Shown one piece after another: positions 1 through 9,457 of a DNA stretch of 64,000 nucleotides; the first letter of the stretch is position 1, and each line of letters begins with the position of its first letter. Below the pieces are notes generated by a model. The model made no database searches. It worked only from the letters and a program-made list of their open reading frames with translations, and was not told the DNA's origin. Position numbers and translations under genes: made by a program. The DNA is from Clostridium tunisiense TJ (GTDB taxonomy: Bacteria > Bacillota > Clostridia > Clostridiales > Clostridiaceae): the NCBI RefSeq assembly GCF_000300195.1, contig NZ_AMQH01000002.1, positions 488,210-552,209 on the forward strand. The letters are read 5' to 3'.

Positions 1-648
1 AATTACCCTGACAAGGACAAATTTAAATTTCCTGTAGCTGACTTTTTTAAAAGCTATGAACCCTATAAAAGCTCCTCTTTGCTTCTTGGCATTGAGCTTG
101 GAATGGACACAGGTTATGAAGCTGAAAACAAAAACCTCATAGATACCTATAATTTTGATGAAGTTATAGGCTCTCAGCATTTTCTTCATGGCTTTGATAT
201 ATATGATGCTTCTCTTTATAGAGAAAAAACTAAAGTGGAGTTATTTAGAGACTATTTTCTAGAAATTATAGCTTCCTTAAAAACTCATAGTTATATAGAT
301 ACCTTAGGTCACATAGATTTTATTTCAAGATACTGTCCCTTCGAGGATAAGGAAATTTACTATAATGATTATTGTGATTACATTGATGAAATTATAAAGC
401 TTTGCATCAATTATGATATCTCTCTAGAAATTAATACTCGTAGGCTAGGCATGGCTAAGTCTTTAAATAGTCTTGTAAGTATTTATAAAAGATACAAAGA
501 GCTTGGGGGAAACTATGTTACCATAGGTTCTGATGCTCACACTGTTGATTCTATAGGCCTCAACTTAGATAAAGGCTTCCAAATCGCTGAGAGTCTGGGG
601 TTAAAACCTATTTATTTTAAAAATAGAAGTAGTGAGTATATAAAATAA
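1..648 (+). CDS. Histidinol-phosphatase, PHP family (5' end missing)
   Basis: The reading frame is open from base 1, so the N terminus lies outside the window; 215 codons remain. PHP-family histidinol phosphatases hydrolyse histidinol phosphate to histidinol in histidine synthesis. Metal-ligand motifs of the family are visible: GSQHFLHG, GHIDFISRY and a C-terminal GSDAH. The end of the protein looks complete. No other his gene is in the window, so the pathway context cannot be confirmed. A related PHP phosphoesterase is the main alternative. Confidence 0.8.
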   Translation, partial: NYPDKDKFKFPVADFFKSYEPYKSSSLLLGIELGMDTGYEAENKNLIDTYNFDEVIGSQHFLHGFDIYDASLYREKTKVELFRDYFLEIIASLKTHSYIDTLGHIDFISRYCPFEDKEIYYNDYCDYIDEIIKLCINYDISLEINTRRLGMAKSLNSLVSIYKRYKELGGNYVTIGSDAHTVDSIGLNLDKGFQIAESLGLKPIYFKNRSSEYIK

Positions 649-696
649 AAGGTTTGCTTTATTTTATTACACTTGCCAATAACATGAAATTAAAAA

Positions 697-731
697 TAAG
701 CTATAAGAGGGGGATTATCTCTTATAGCTTA
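697..731 (-). terminator. Rho-independent terminator after rubrerythrin
   Basis: A perfect 12-bp stem (698-709 with 719-730) encloses a 9-nt loop. Read on the minus strand it is followed by a T-rich run (TTATTTTTAA). It lies about 110 bases downstream of the rubrerythrin stop. Confidence 0.7.
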
Positions 732-840
732 GGGGTTAAATCGTCCTATATCTACTGAAAATAGGACTTATAGTATGGGGGGATGTTAGAAACTTCTTTA
801 ATTTGAGTATCTATTCTAATTATCTCCACTTATCTAGAAA

Positions 841-1428
841 TTATTCCTTTGTATCGTACATTATTTCAAAATATCCTTGAGGGTATTTACATGCAGGACA
901 TGCCTTTGGTGCCTCAGTTCCTTCATAAATGTAACCGCAGTTTATGCACTTCCAATATTGAGCTGTATCTCTTTTATATAATCTGTCATTCTTAAGAGCT
1001 TCATGTAAATCTAAATACCTTTGCTCATGGCCTTTTTCAACTTCTAATATTTTATTAAAAGCAAATTCTACTTCAGGATAACCCTCTTCTTTTGCTATTT
1101 TTGCAAACTCTGGATAAGCAGTGCCCCACTCTTCCTTTTCTCCTTCTGCAGCTGCCATTAGGTTTTCTAAGGTATCTCCATAAGCTACTGGATAATCTGC
1201 ATCTACATGTATTTGATTTTTACCAAGACCTTTAACTAAAAGATCAAAGAATATATAAGCATGAGCCCTCTCATTATCAGCAGTTTCATAGAACACGTTA
1301 GAAATTTGCATATGTCCTTCCTTTTGGGCAACCTTAGCATAGAAGGTATATCTATTTCTTGCTTGAGATTCACCGGCAAAGGCTTTGGCTAAGTTATCAG
1401 CAGTTTTACTTCCTACTAAACTTTTCAT
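841..1428 (-). CDS. rbr: Rubrerythrin
   Basis: This 195-aa cytoplasmic protein is a non-haem di-iron peroxidase that reduces hydrogen peroxide in anaerobes, taking electrons from rubredoxin or an NADH oxidoreductase. The N-terminal ferritin-like four-helix domain (about 1-145) carries the ligand segments AGESQARNRY, ETADNERAHAY and EKGHEQRY. The C terminus is a rubredoxin-type knuckle with CINCGY and CPACKY (about 160-178). The length fits classical rubrerythrins. AAGGAG precedes the ATG. The gene has its own terminator. A separate rubredoxin gene, a possible partner, is at 40000-40158. Confidence 0.95.
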   Translation of the reverse strand: MKSLVGSKTADNLAKAFAGESQARNRYTFYAKVAQKEGHMQISNVFYETADNERAHAYIFFDLLVKGLGKNQIHVDADYPVAYGDTLENLMAAAEGEKEEWGTAYPEFAKIAKEEGYPEVEFAFNKILEVEKGHEQRYLDLHEALKNDRLYKRDTAQYWKCINCGYIYEGTEAPKACPACKYPQGYFEIMYDTKE

Positions 1429-1639
1429 TTTAAAAACACTCCTTTAAATTCTTTATATATGTATTAGTTTCACTCTGTTTCTAATATTTCCAAAACCAAC
1501 TTTAATAATTCATTTAAATTTGCCTGTAGTTATATAGAAAAAAATCTAAGCATTCAAGAGGGTTAAACTCTAAATATTTAAAACAATTATAATATCAACA
1601 AATTTTTATACCTTCATGAAGGCAAAGCTAAATTCATTG

Positions 1640-1676
1640 TAAAAAAGAAAAGCTCTAGCTTTTACTAGAACTTTTC
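1640..1676 (-). terminator. Terminator after metG
   Basis: A 12-bp stem (1647-1658 with 1665-1676, one G-U pair on the minus strand) is followed on the minus strand by TTTTTT. It lies 50 bases after the metG stop. Confidence 0.75.
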
Positions 1677-1727
1677 TTTCTAACATAATTATAATATTAA
1701 CTCTTTATAACTGTGGCTAATTAGTAA

Positions 1728-3659
1728 TTATCTTACTATAGACCCTGTTGGTAAATCTCCTGGATTTGTAGCTAGTAATTTACTATCATCATCTGTTGAT
1801 CCATAAAGTATCATTCCTTGAGATAGTTCGCCTCTTAAAGTTACAGGTTTTAAGTTTGCAACTAGAATTACATTTTTGCCTACTAACTCTTCTGGCTTGT
1901 AGTGCTCTGCTACTCCAGATATTACTTGACGGATTTCTCCACCTAAATCTACTTTTAGTTTTAAAAGTTTCTTAGCCTTTTTCACTGGCTCACATTCTAA
2001 AACTTTTACTACTCTTAAATCTATCTTGTCAAAATCATCTATAGTGATTTCTTCTTTAATTGGAGTCATTGGAGCTCTTTCTGGCTGTTTTTGAGCTTCA
2101 GAAAGTTTGTTTAACTCTTCAATTTTTGCATCCACATCTATTCTTGGGAACATAACTTCTCCCTTATTTACCTTAGTTCCTGCACTAGTTCCGTCAAAGG
2201 CAGAAAGACTGTTCCAAGAAGCTACCTCAACACCTAATTGACTATTTATCTTAGCACTTGTTGATGGTAAGAAGGAAGAAAGTAATGCTGAAGTGATTCT
2301 TAAAGATTCTGCTAAGTTATATAACACTGTAGCAAGTCTTCCTTTTCTACTCTCATCTTTTCCTAGAACCCAAGGAGTTGTCTCATCTATATATTTGTTT
2401 GTTCTTCTAATTAAAGTCCAAATGTGATCTAAAGCATCAGATACCTTTAATTTATCTATTTCTTTTTCTACTTTTCCTGGAACTTCAAGAGCAAGTCTTA
2501 TAAGCTCATCATCCACTGCCTCTTTTTCATCTGGGGCTGGAATTACTCCATCAAAGTATTTTTCAATCATAGTTACTGTTCTTGAAACTAAGTTTCCAAG
2601 GTCATTAGCAAGGTCTGAGTTTGTTTTCTTTATGAAAATTTCATTGTTGAATAATCCATCAGAACCAAATGGGATTTCATGTAGTAAGAAGTATCTCACT
2701 GCATCTACTCCAAAGTGTTCCACTAGTACCACTGGGTCTACTACATTGCCCATGGATTTAGACATTTTTCCACCATCAACTAAAAGCCAGCCGTGTCCAA
2801 AAATTTGTTTTGGAAGTTCAAGGTCTAACGCCATTAACATAATTGGCCAGTAAATTGTGTGGAATCTTAAAATATCTTTTCCAATTAAGTGAACATCCGC
2901 TGGCCAGTATTTGCTATAAAGCTCAGTGTTGTCACTATTATAACCAAGAGCTGTTATATAGTTTGAAAGTGCATCTATCCAAACGTAAATTACGTGTCCC
3001 TTATCAAACTCTACTGGTATTCCCCAGTTAAAAGAGGTTCTAGATACACATAGGTCCTGTAAACCTGGTTTTAAGAAGTTATTAACCATTTCATTTTTTC
3101 TTGACTCTGGTTGGATAAATTCAGGATGAGACTCAATATATTCTAAAAGTCTATCCGCATACTTTGACATTTTGAAGAAATAAGCCTCTTCTTTAGCCTT
3201 TTCTACTGGTCTGCCGCAATCTGGGCACTTTCCATCTTTAAGCTGAGTTTCTGTCCAGAAAGCTTCACAAGGAGTACAGTACCAGCCCTCATAAGATCCT
3301 TTATAGATATCTCCCTGCTCGTATAATTTGTTAAATATTTTTTGAACTGCACTAATATGATAATCATCAGTAGTTCTTATAAACTTATCGTAGCTTATAT
3401 CCATAAGCTTCCAAAGATCTTTAATTCCAGCAACAATTTCATCTACATACTCCTTTGGAGTAACGCCCTTTTCTTCTGCTATTCTTTGAAGCTTTTGACC
3501 ATGCTCATCTGTTCCAGTTAAGAACATTACATCATGATCTGTAAATCTTTTAAATCTTGCAATTGCATCTGCTGCTACCGTAGTATAAGTGTTTCCTATA
3601 TGAAGCTTTGCAGATGGGTAATAAATTGGTGTGGTGATATAGTATGGTTTCTTACTCAT
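1728..3659 (-). CDS. metG: Methionyl-tRNA synthetase
   Basis: The enzyme charges tRNA-Met with methionine in the cytoplasm. The 643-aa protein has the class I signature near the N terminus (TTPIYYPSAKLHIGNTY), a zinc-binding pair (CTPCEAFW and CPDCGRP), the KMSKS loop (GGKMSKSMGN) and a C-terminal EMAP/Trbp111-type tRNA-binding domain (about the last 105 residues). The frame is open to 3689, but the ATG at 3659 is chosen because GGAGGA lies just before it and the conserved protein begins MSKKPYYITTP. Expression should be controlled by the Met T-box at 3972-4262. Confidence 0.97.
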   Translation of the reverse strand: MSKKPYYITTPIYYPSAKLHIGNTYTTVAADAIARFKRFTDHDVMFLTGTDEHGQKLQRIAEEKGVTPKEYVDEIVAGIKDLWKLMDISYDKFIRTTDDYHISAVQKIFNKLYEQGDIYKGSYEGWYCTPCEAFWTETQLKDGKCPDCGRPVEKAKEEAYFFKMSKYADRLLEYIESHPEFIQPESRKNEMVNNFLKPGLQDLCVSRTSFNWGIPVEFDKGHVIYVWIDALSNYITALGYNSDNTELYSKYWPADVHLIGKDILRFHTIYWPIMLMALDLELPKQIFGHGWLLVDGGKMSKSMGNVVDPVVLVEHFGVDAVRYFLLHEIPFGSDGLFNNEIFIKKTNSDLANDLGNLVSRTVTMIEKYFDGVIPAPDEKEAVDDELIRLALEVPGKVEKEIDKLKVSDALDHIWTLIRRTNKYIDETTPWVLGKDESRKGRLATVLYNLAESLRITSALLSSFLPSTSAKINSQLGVEVASWNSLSAFDGTSAGTKVNKGEVMFPRIDVDAKIEELNKLSEAQKQPERAPMTPIKEEITIDDFDKIDLRVVKVLECEPVKKAKKLLKLKVDLGGEIRQVISGVAEHYKPEELVGKNVILVANLKPVTLRGELSQGMILYGSTDDDSKLLATNPGDLPTGSIVR

Positions 3660-3971
3660 TTTTCTTCCTCCTCTATTAGGTATCTTCAAAAAATAAGTAA
3701 GTCAGTATCCTCGTTTATTTTGTGCTATACTGCGTCAACAGAACCCTTAGATAGCTCTGCTATCTGTGGAACCTGGTTCCTTGTCTAACTCAAAATATCC
3801 TTCACATCTTTGACTTATTATTTATTTTCAGATACCTTAAAAATTTTATAATTACTTTTCAACTTTATAGGACACTAAATATTCTTAATTTATGAATCTA
3901 CCTTGGGTTTCTTTAGTATTTAGTTATTCATAGGTTAGTTATCAATTTAAAGCCCTATAACAAATTAAAAT
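3660..3971 (-). other. Long spacer between T-box and metG
   Basis: About 310 bases separate the T-box terminator from the metG start. No credible gene lies here. On the minus strand it contains a probable member of the dispersed intergenic repeat (3890-3940) and short inverted repeats near 3745-3785 (for example around AGATAGC and GCTATCT). It is unclear whether this is an insertion into the leader or a second regulatory layer. Confidence 0.5.
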
Positions 3972-4262
3972 AAAAAAAGTCCCTATGTGGAAATATTTCC
4001 ACATAGAGACGTAATATACGTGTTACCACTCTATTTTATACTTATTTCACAATAAGTACCTTAGTAAGTGACTCCCCTATAACGGTTTTATCACCCTGCA
4101 ATATATCGGTTGCCACCGTATTCCCCTAAATAACATTCAGGAAATCTGCTCCAAGGCCATGTTCTCAAGGTTTATTTTCACTGGCTTTCACCTAACCCAG
4201 CTCTCTTTGGAAAACTTTCCTTAATACTCTTCTTTTCATAGCATTAATTTAATCTTATATTT
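3972..4262 (-). promoter_or_regulatory. Met-specific T-box leader of metG
   Basis: Read on the minus strand, a stem I region is followed by GAAC-ATG-G, giving an AUG (Met) specifier at 4158-4160. The T-box sequence AGAGTGGTAACACG is at 4019-4032. Its UGGU can pair with the ACCA end of uncharged tRNA-Met. A strong terminator stem (3979-4010) and T run (3972-3978) follow. Known T-boxes raise expression when charged tRNA is scarce; the specifier agrees with the downstream gene. Confidence 0.9.
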
Positions 4263-4268
4263 ATTATT

Positions 4269-4297
4269 ATGATATGATAAAGAAAAAATTATGTCAA
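4269..4297 (-). promoter_or_regulatory. Promoter of the metG leader
   Basis: TTGACA (4292-4297, minus strand) and TATCAT (4269-4274) are separated by exactly 17 bases. This places the start of transcription near 4262, at the 5' end of the T-box. Confidence 0.75.
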
Positions 4298-4307
4298 TAT
4301 ATAAATT

Positions 4308-5906
4308 TTATTTAATAAAACCTACAAATAATGTTAAAGTTAAAAAACTATCAATAAAAATTGGTTTAGTATAGCTAAGAGCCATTACATTCTTCTCCAA
4401 ATCATCCTTATAGTTTAAATATCCGTATACTAAACAAACTATACTAATGGTAGCCATAACTGAGGCCCCAACTAAAAAAGTGAAGTTCTGCGGAAGGATT
4501 CCTTGAAGTCCTTTAAAGAAAGATCCCTTTACAGCTAAGATCTTAACTATAGCAGTGACAATGTAAGTCATAATAAATATTAATTTTCTAGCTCTATAGG
4601 AAAATCTATATTCTATTAAAGATACTAAGCTAAATAAAGTAACTGACGGAATTATCCAAATCATACCATAGGTTATTACATAGGCTAGAGAAAATACTAG
4701 GGCTTCAGAGGTTTCCACAAATGCTTGTACTTTTTCATCGAATCTAATCTTATTATTAGCTTTCTTAAAATCTTCTCTAGTAGACGTAATATACAGCTTA
4801 GCGCTTCCTTCTTTTATAGGATCTACAAATGCTACTGTGTCTTCATAAATCGCAGGACTTATGGATACTGATTTAGTTCTCGATACAACATCTGAGGCTA
4901 CTCCTAATTTTCCTTCAATAGGCATTTCTATTATATCTGTTTGATTTTTACCTTTTGGCATGTCCCTAGTTGAGCTTACAAAAAAAGTTCCCTTGTCATT
5001 TCTGTAAGGCACTGGAGTTGCAAGGGTGACTCCTTCTCCATTATAAATATATCCCTTTTCTGCAAATTTATCTTTTATTGGAAATTCTCCGCTACCTAAA
5101 ATTTCTCCTGTTTCAATTGAGAAAGAAACATACTTGTATCCTGTATAGTCACTTTTATAAACATATTCAATTAAGTTTGTAACTATATCCTTATTTATTA
5201 CAGAAGTCATAGCTGAGAATCTTACTCTGCTAGATGGGCTCATGGCACCACCTGTTTTTATTTCCGATGGCACTCCATTATCTAAGAAAAAATAGCTAAA
5301 CTCACCAAAATAATTTGTGTAAACTATACACTCTTTATTATTATACTTAACTACAGTAGCTAAGAAGGTATCTTCCCCTGTGTTTACTGTAGTTAATCTA
5401 TTTTCCTTTAAGCTAATTAAATCAATTTTCTCTTTATATACTGCACCTAAAGTATTATCATCGATTTTTATGTAGCTACGTAACCCCTGAATTGAAGTGG
5501 TATCCAAAACATTTAAGCCTTCATCAAGATACGCTACTCTTAATTCACCACCATCTCCACCTGGAATAAAGTATGCTAAAACTAACCTACCTTCATTAAC
5601 AAATGCATTTATATTTTGTGGTACTTCCGTATTTACTGGTATTGAACTTTCCCTTAAAACCTTTCCCAAAGGGTCTACGGATATAAGTTTAATATTCATG
5701 CCATCACTAAAGGCCACAATATAATTATCTTTAAACTTAGTCATAGATGGCAGACCTTTAATATCCCCTTTATGAATTAAAACCTCTTTCGCCCACTTCT
5801 GTGAAGGCGGCTGAATTGCTACATCGTAATTTAACTTATAATGGTAGCCAAAAATTGCAAGAATTATAGTAATCATAACTCCATAAAAATATTTATTTAT
5901 TTTCAT
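4308..5906 (-). CDS. Membrane protein with large outer domain, unknown function
   Basis: I do not recognise a named family. The 532-aa protein has one N-terminal membrane segment (about 7-22), a long hydrophilic beta-rich domain (about 25-385) and about five hydrophobic segments at the C terminus. The middle domain is probably outside the cell and has short strands reminiscent of propeller repeats. It is a paralogue of the protein at 31556-33118: both share the PPSxxWxKEV start, an STxExFKxANNxIR segment and the same tail. The ATG at 5906 is better spaced from the GGGGG site than the one at 5912. It starts 13 bases after the OppC-like gene, so the two are probably one operon. Confidence 0.75.
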   Translation of the reverse strand: MKINKYFYGVMITIILAIFGYHYKLNYDVAIQPPSQKWAKEVLIHKGDIKGLPSMTKFKDNYIVAFSDGMNIKLISVDPLGKVLRESSIPVNTEVPQNINAFVNEGRLVLAYFIPGGDGGELRVAYLDEGLNVLDTTSIQGLRSYIKIDDNTLGAVYKEKIDLISLKENRLTTVNTGEDTFLATVVKYNNKECIVYTNYFGEFSYFFLDNGVPSEIKTGGAMSPSSRVRFSAMTSVINKDIVTNLIEYVYKSDYTGYKYVSFSIETGEILGSGEFPIKDKFAEKGYIYNGEGVTLATPVPYRNDKGTFFVSSTRDMPKGKNQTDIIEMPIEGKLGVASDVVSRTKSVSISPAIYEDTVAFVDPIKEGSAKLYITSTREDFKKANNKIRFDEKVQAFVETSEALVFSLAYVITYGMIWIIPSVTLFSLVSLIEYRFSYRARKLIFIMTYIVTAIVKILAVKGSFFKGLQGILPQNFTFLVGASVMATISIVCLVYGYLNYKDDLEKNVMALSYTKPIFIDSFLTLTLFVGFIK

Positions 5907-5919
5907 TATCATCGCCCCC

Positions 5920-6840
5920 CTACTGCTTTTTTAATACAACTTCATGTGGATTAAAGGCGTCCCTCAGGGCATCTCCTAAAATATTAAAGCATATTATGGT
6001 TATAGATATTACAAGTGCTGGTAAAAACACCTGATAAGGATAAAAAACCAAAGAAAAACTTGCATTATAAAACAAGCTTCCCCAGCTTAATAAAGAGCTT
6101 CCAAACCCAATGAAACTTAGCATACTTTCAAGTAATATTACATTAGGTATCTCAAGAGTTATGGTAACTATAGCAATACTTATTACATTTCTCATTAAAT
6201 GCTTGCTAATAATCCTAGAAGTGCTTGCTCCTAAAGCCTTAGCTGCTAAAATATATTCCTGTTCTTTTTGCTGGATAAACTGCCCTCTTATAAGATTGGC
6301 TACATTACACCATCCACTTATAGTTAATGCAATTACAAAGGTGAAAATTGAACGTCCTAGGATTAAATTAACTAGTATAACCACAATTAGCAAAGGTATA
6401 TTAGTTAAAATCTCGATTATTCTCATTAGAACATCATCTGTAAGACCTCCATAGTAGCTACATATGCCTCCATAAATCATGCCAATAACCAAATTTATAA
6501 AGGCAATTAGTATTCCTAAAATTAAAGATACCTTAGCTCCCTGCCATACTCCTGTAAATAAATCACTTCCCCAATTATCTGTACCAAAGAAATGTTCCAT
6601 CGATGGTTTTAAATTCTTAATTTTATAGTCCTGTTGCAAATAAGAGTACTTTGAAACCATCGGATAAATTATAGCCATAGCAATAATTATTAATAAGATT
6701 ATTGCTGTTATTATAGCTGCTTTATTTTGAAAAAAAGCTATCCTAACGCTTTTCCAATAGGTAAGACTTGTCCCATTCCACTCCTCACCTATATCAGTTT
6801 GTTCTACCCTCTGAAATTTACTAGCTGTTACTTCCCTCAT
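5920..6840 (-). CDS. Orphan OppC/DppC-type ABC transporter permease
   Basis: The 306-aa protein resembles the second permease of oligopeptide/dipeptide ABC importers. It has an N-terminal membrane segment (about 40-62), the motif HFFGTDNWGSDLFTGVWQGA, and five further membrane segments. The ATPase-contact loop (EYILAAKALGAS) lies near 200-212. An OppC normally works with OppB, two ATPases and a binding protein, and none of these is adjacent. Its only operon partner is the membrane protein at 4308-5906. It may serve a transporter encoded elsewhere or have a new role. Confidence 0.85.
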   Translation of the reverse strand: MREVTASKFQRVEQTDIGEEWNGTSLTYWKSVRIAFFQNKAAIITAIILLIIIAMAIIYPMVSKYSYLQQDYKIKNLKPSMEHFFGTDNWGSDLFTGVWQGAKVSLILGILIAFINLVIGMIYGGICSYYGGLTDDVLMRIIEILTNIPLLIVVILVNLILGRSIFTFVIALTISGWCNVANLIRGQFIQQKEQEYILAAKALGASTSRIISKHLMRNVISIAIVTITLEIPNVILLESMLSFIGFGSSLLSWGSLFYNASFSLVFYPYQVFLPALVISITIICFNILGDALRDAFNPHEVVLKKQ

Positions 6841-7404
6841 ATATATCCCCCATTTTACCCCTTAATTATTTTTACTTATCTTTTGTTTATATATATAAAC
6901 AAGCTCATAAAATAAACATCTTTTTAGTATGAAAATTTATTCATACCAAGAATAACTTAAACATTTACAATACATTGAGCGTGTCTATATCTTTTGCATA
7001 ACCCACTTCTTGAAAATACCAATTTAAATGTTGAAGTGTTTTCTCTATAGTGACACAAGGCCAAGGCTTACCTTACTCCTACCTTGTTTCTCTTAAGGCT
7101 TTTTGGTGATGGATTTCATTCATCATGAATAAAATTCATTTTCACCTTTGAAGCCTTTATTACCTATTTTATGTAACTAATTATATTTATTATAGCACTG
7201 ATTTTTTTCAATTACAGAAGTTTCAAAAAATTTAATTATTTCCCTATGTTGCATTCTGTTAATATTGGCATAATTTTGCTATAATGAATTGGTATTCATT
7301 TTTAATTAATTATTTATGTGTATTAAAGTAAAAATACTATAGTTATAAAATTCTTTTTTAAAATTTTACTATTAGTAAAAACTTAATACATAAGGGGGAT
7401 TTTT
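6841..7404. other. Intergenic region between divergent OppC-like and MATE genes
   Basis: No gene is seen. It holds the motif ATATATAAACAAGCTC (6891-6906) and a copy of the dispersed repeat (about 7050-7160). That copy has ACAAGG/CCTTGT arms and a CATTCATC/GATGAATG-like palindrome. A TATAAT box at 7280-7285 is a plausible -10 for the MATE gene, but no convincing -35 is seen. Confidence 0.6.
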
Positions 7405-8772
7405 ATGGAACTTACTAATATAAGAAATTATGTTAACAAAAATAATATAAGAGATGTTTTATCTCTTGCACTACCTGCTGTAGGTGAAATGATTTTGTAT
7501 ATGTTAGTTTGGGTGTTAGACACTGTAATGGTAGGTCAGTATGGTGGAGAGCTAGCTGTAAGTACTGTTGGCATTTCCTGCGAAATTGTCTATACTATTG
7601 CTAATATACTAATAGCCCAAGGACTTGCTGTAGGAATTACTTCTATTGTAGCTAGAAGGTACGGTGCTAAGGAACTAGATACTGCTGAAGAGTATGCTAC
7701 CATTGGTTTTTCCCTTGGAACCTTTATAAGTTTTGTTTCTACATTATGTATATTCCTATTTGCAGAAGATCTACTTAAACTAGCAGGGGCAAAGCCTGAA
7801 GTTATTTCTTATGGTGTTTTATATATCCATATTGTATGTATTGGTCTTTCTTTCAATATGATGACTAGCATGCTAGCTGCAATTCATAGATCTTATGGAA
7901 ATACAAAAACTCCTCTCATTATTTCTTCAGTGGTGGTCCTTGTTAATTTAGTTTTAGATGGAGTTTTAATATTTGGTTTATTTGGTGCTCCTGAGCTTGG
8001 GATTAAGGGAGCTGCCATTGCTACTGCCATTGCACATATTTCTGGATTTTTGTATGCTGTAATTTATACCTATAAGAAATCACTAATCAAGATAAGGATT
8101 AAGTACATAAGCTCTTTCAGCTTTACTAGACTGAAAAGCTTAATCACTCTTTCTATTCCCGCTTCCATGCAGGAGGCTGCTTATGGTATAAGTAAGCTTG
8201 GCACTACCTTTATGATTATGTACCTCGGTACTACAGCCTTTGCAGCAAATCAAATTACATTAACTCTTGAATCCATATCCTTTATGCCTGGTTGGGGTTT
8301 TGCAGTGGCTGCAACTACCTTGGTGGGAAATAAGGTTGGAGAAAAGGACTTTAAAAAGGCTAAGGAATATGCTTATACCTGTACCATTTTAGGCATAGGA
8401 GTTATGCTTTTATTCTCTTTCTTATTCTTAGTGATTCCAACCCAATTAACTAGTCTTTTCATAGCTAGTAGTGAAACAGCAGTTATTTCTTTAGGAACTG
8501 CTTGTCTTATGGTGGCTGCCTTTGAACAACCTACTATGGCTGTTTCAATGATTATGGGTGGAGCTTTAAAGGGCTTCGGAGATACTAAGACTCCATTTGT
8601 AGTAGCCTTCGTTACTTCTTGGTTTATAAGGCTGCCTCTTGTATATTACTTTATATACTTGTTGAAAATGTCTATAACCTACTTCTGGTGGATTTGTGTA
8701 ATTCAATGGGGCCTAGATGGACTACTTTTATATATTATGTTTAAAAAGAAATTTAAGTCTTTGGATTACTAG
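7405..8772 (+). CDS. MATE-family multidrug/Na+ antiporter
   Basis: The 455-aa protein has twelve hydrophobic segments in two similar halves, as in MATE exporters, which expel cationic drugs or metabolites in exchange for Na+ or H+. Family-like features include GEMILYMLVWVLDTVMVGQYGG-type wording at the N terminus (residues about 27-49) and the repeated pattern near 270-300 (AANQITLTLES, GWGFAVAATTLVG). A GGGGGA site precedes the ATG. It is a single gene ending in a strong terminator. The substrate cannot be inferred. Confidence 0.9.
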   Translation: MELTNIRNYVNKNNIRDVLSLALPAVGEMILYMLVWVLDTVMVGQYGGELAVSTVGISCEIVYTIANILIAQGLAVGITSIVARRYGAKELDTAEEYATIGFSLGTFISFVSTLCIFLFAEDLLKLAGAKPEVISYGVLYIHIVCIGLSFNMMTSMLAAIHRSYGNTKTPLIISSVVVLVNLVLDGVLIFGLFGAPELGIKGAAIATAIAHISGFLYAVIYTYKKSLIKIRIKYISSFSFTRLKSLITLSIPASMQEAAYGISKLGTTFMIMYLGTTAFAANQITLTLESISFMPGWGFAVAATTLVGNKVGEKDFKKAKEYAYTCTILGIGVMLLFSFLFLVIPTQLTSLFIASSETAVISLGTACLMVAAFEQPTMAVSMIMGGALKGFGDTKTPFVVAFVTSWFIRLPLVYYFIYLLKMSITYFWWICVIQWGLDGLLLYIMFKKKFKSLDY

Positions 8773-8880
8773 TTATTGTAAAAAGAAAAGTGTAGTTAAG
8801 AGTAATAATAGTAGCAAAAATTTAATTCCTTATACACAGACTGCTACTTCTAAATTCACTTTCTATGATAAAATGAAAAA

Positions 8881-8925
8881 GCTGTATTGTCTGGAAGTTA
8901 TTTTCCAGGCAATACAGCCTTTTTT
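8881..8925. terminator. Bidirectional terminator between MATE and spmB genes
   Basis: A 15-bp stem (8881-8895 with 8904-8918, one G-T pair) is followed by CTTTTTT on the plus strand and preceded by an A-rich run. It can serve both converging genes. Confidence 0.85.
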
Positions 8926-9457
8926 AATAAATAATAAACTTAGCAAGATTTATGGCAACTAAAACTGCGCAAAAATCTACTATTAAAGCTACCCATAGAC
9001 TATGTCGTATTTTCTTTATGCCTATTGCTCCAAAATAAACTGTAATTGTATAAAATATAGTTTCCGTAGACCCCATAATTATTGATGCAGCAGTTCCAAT
9101 ATAAGAGTCTGGTCCAAACTGTTTTACAACATCTGTATAAACCCCAATAGCACCACTACCAGATAAGGGCTTAATAAATATAATAGGCACGATTTCTGGA
9201 GGAATCCCCACAAACTTAACCACAGGTTGTATTAGATTTATAAAATAATCCATAGCCCCAGAGGCTCTAAAGCAGTTTACTGCTAGAAGCATTGCAAGTA
9301 AATAGGGAAATATTCTTACACAAATATTAAGCCCTTCTTTAGCTCCTTCAACGAAGCATTCGTAAACCTTAACCTTTTTTCTAACTCCATAAATTACAAC
9401 TCCCCCTATTATAATAGGGATTATGGCTTTTACTATATACTGAAATATATTTCCCAT
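8924..9457 (-). CDS. spmB: Spore maturation protein B
   Basis: SpmB is an integral membrane protein of the nucleoside-recognition (Gate) domain family. In Bacillus, SpmA and SpmB help dehydrate the spore core. This 177-aa protein has several hydrophobic segments and the family stretch PLSGSGAIGVYTDVVKQFGP with GPDSYIGTAASIIMGSTETI-type wording (about 83-118). AAGGAG precedes the ATG. It lies downstream of spmA but is separated by 252 bases, which is unusual. Confidence 0.92.
   Translation of the reverse strand: MGNIFQYIVKAIIPIIIGGVVIYGVRKKVKVYECFVEGAKEGLNICVRIFPYLLAMLLAVNCFRASGAMDYFINLIQPVVKFVGIPPEIVPIIFIKPLSGSGAIGVYTDVVKQFGPDSYIGTAASIIMGSTETIFYTITVYFGAIGIKKIRHSLWVALIVDFCAVLVAINLAKFIIY

Noticed and set aside
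2632..3031. Plus-strand ORFs inside metG, and similar ORFs inside carB, pyrC, pepA, arcA and others
   Set aside because: They are antisense to strongly identified genes, lack ribosome sites, and show low-complexity composition caused by the opposite-strand codons.
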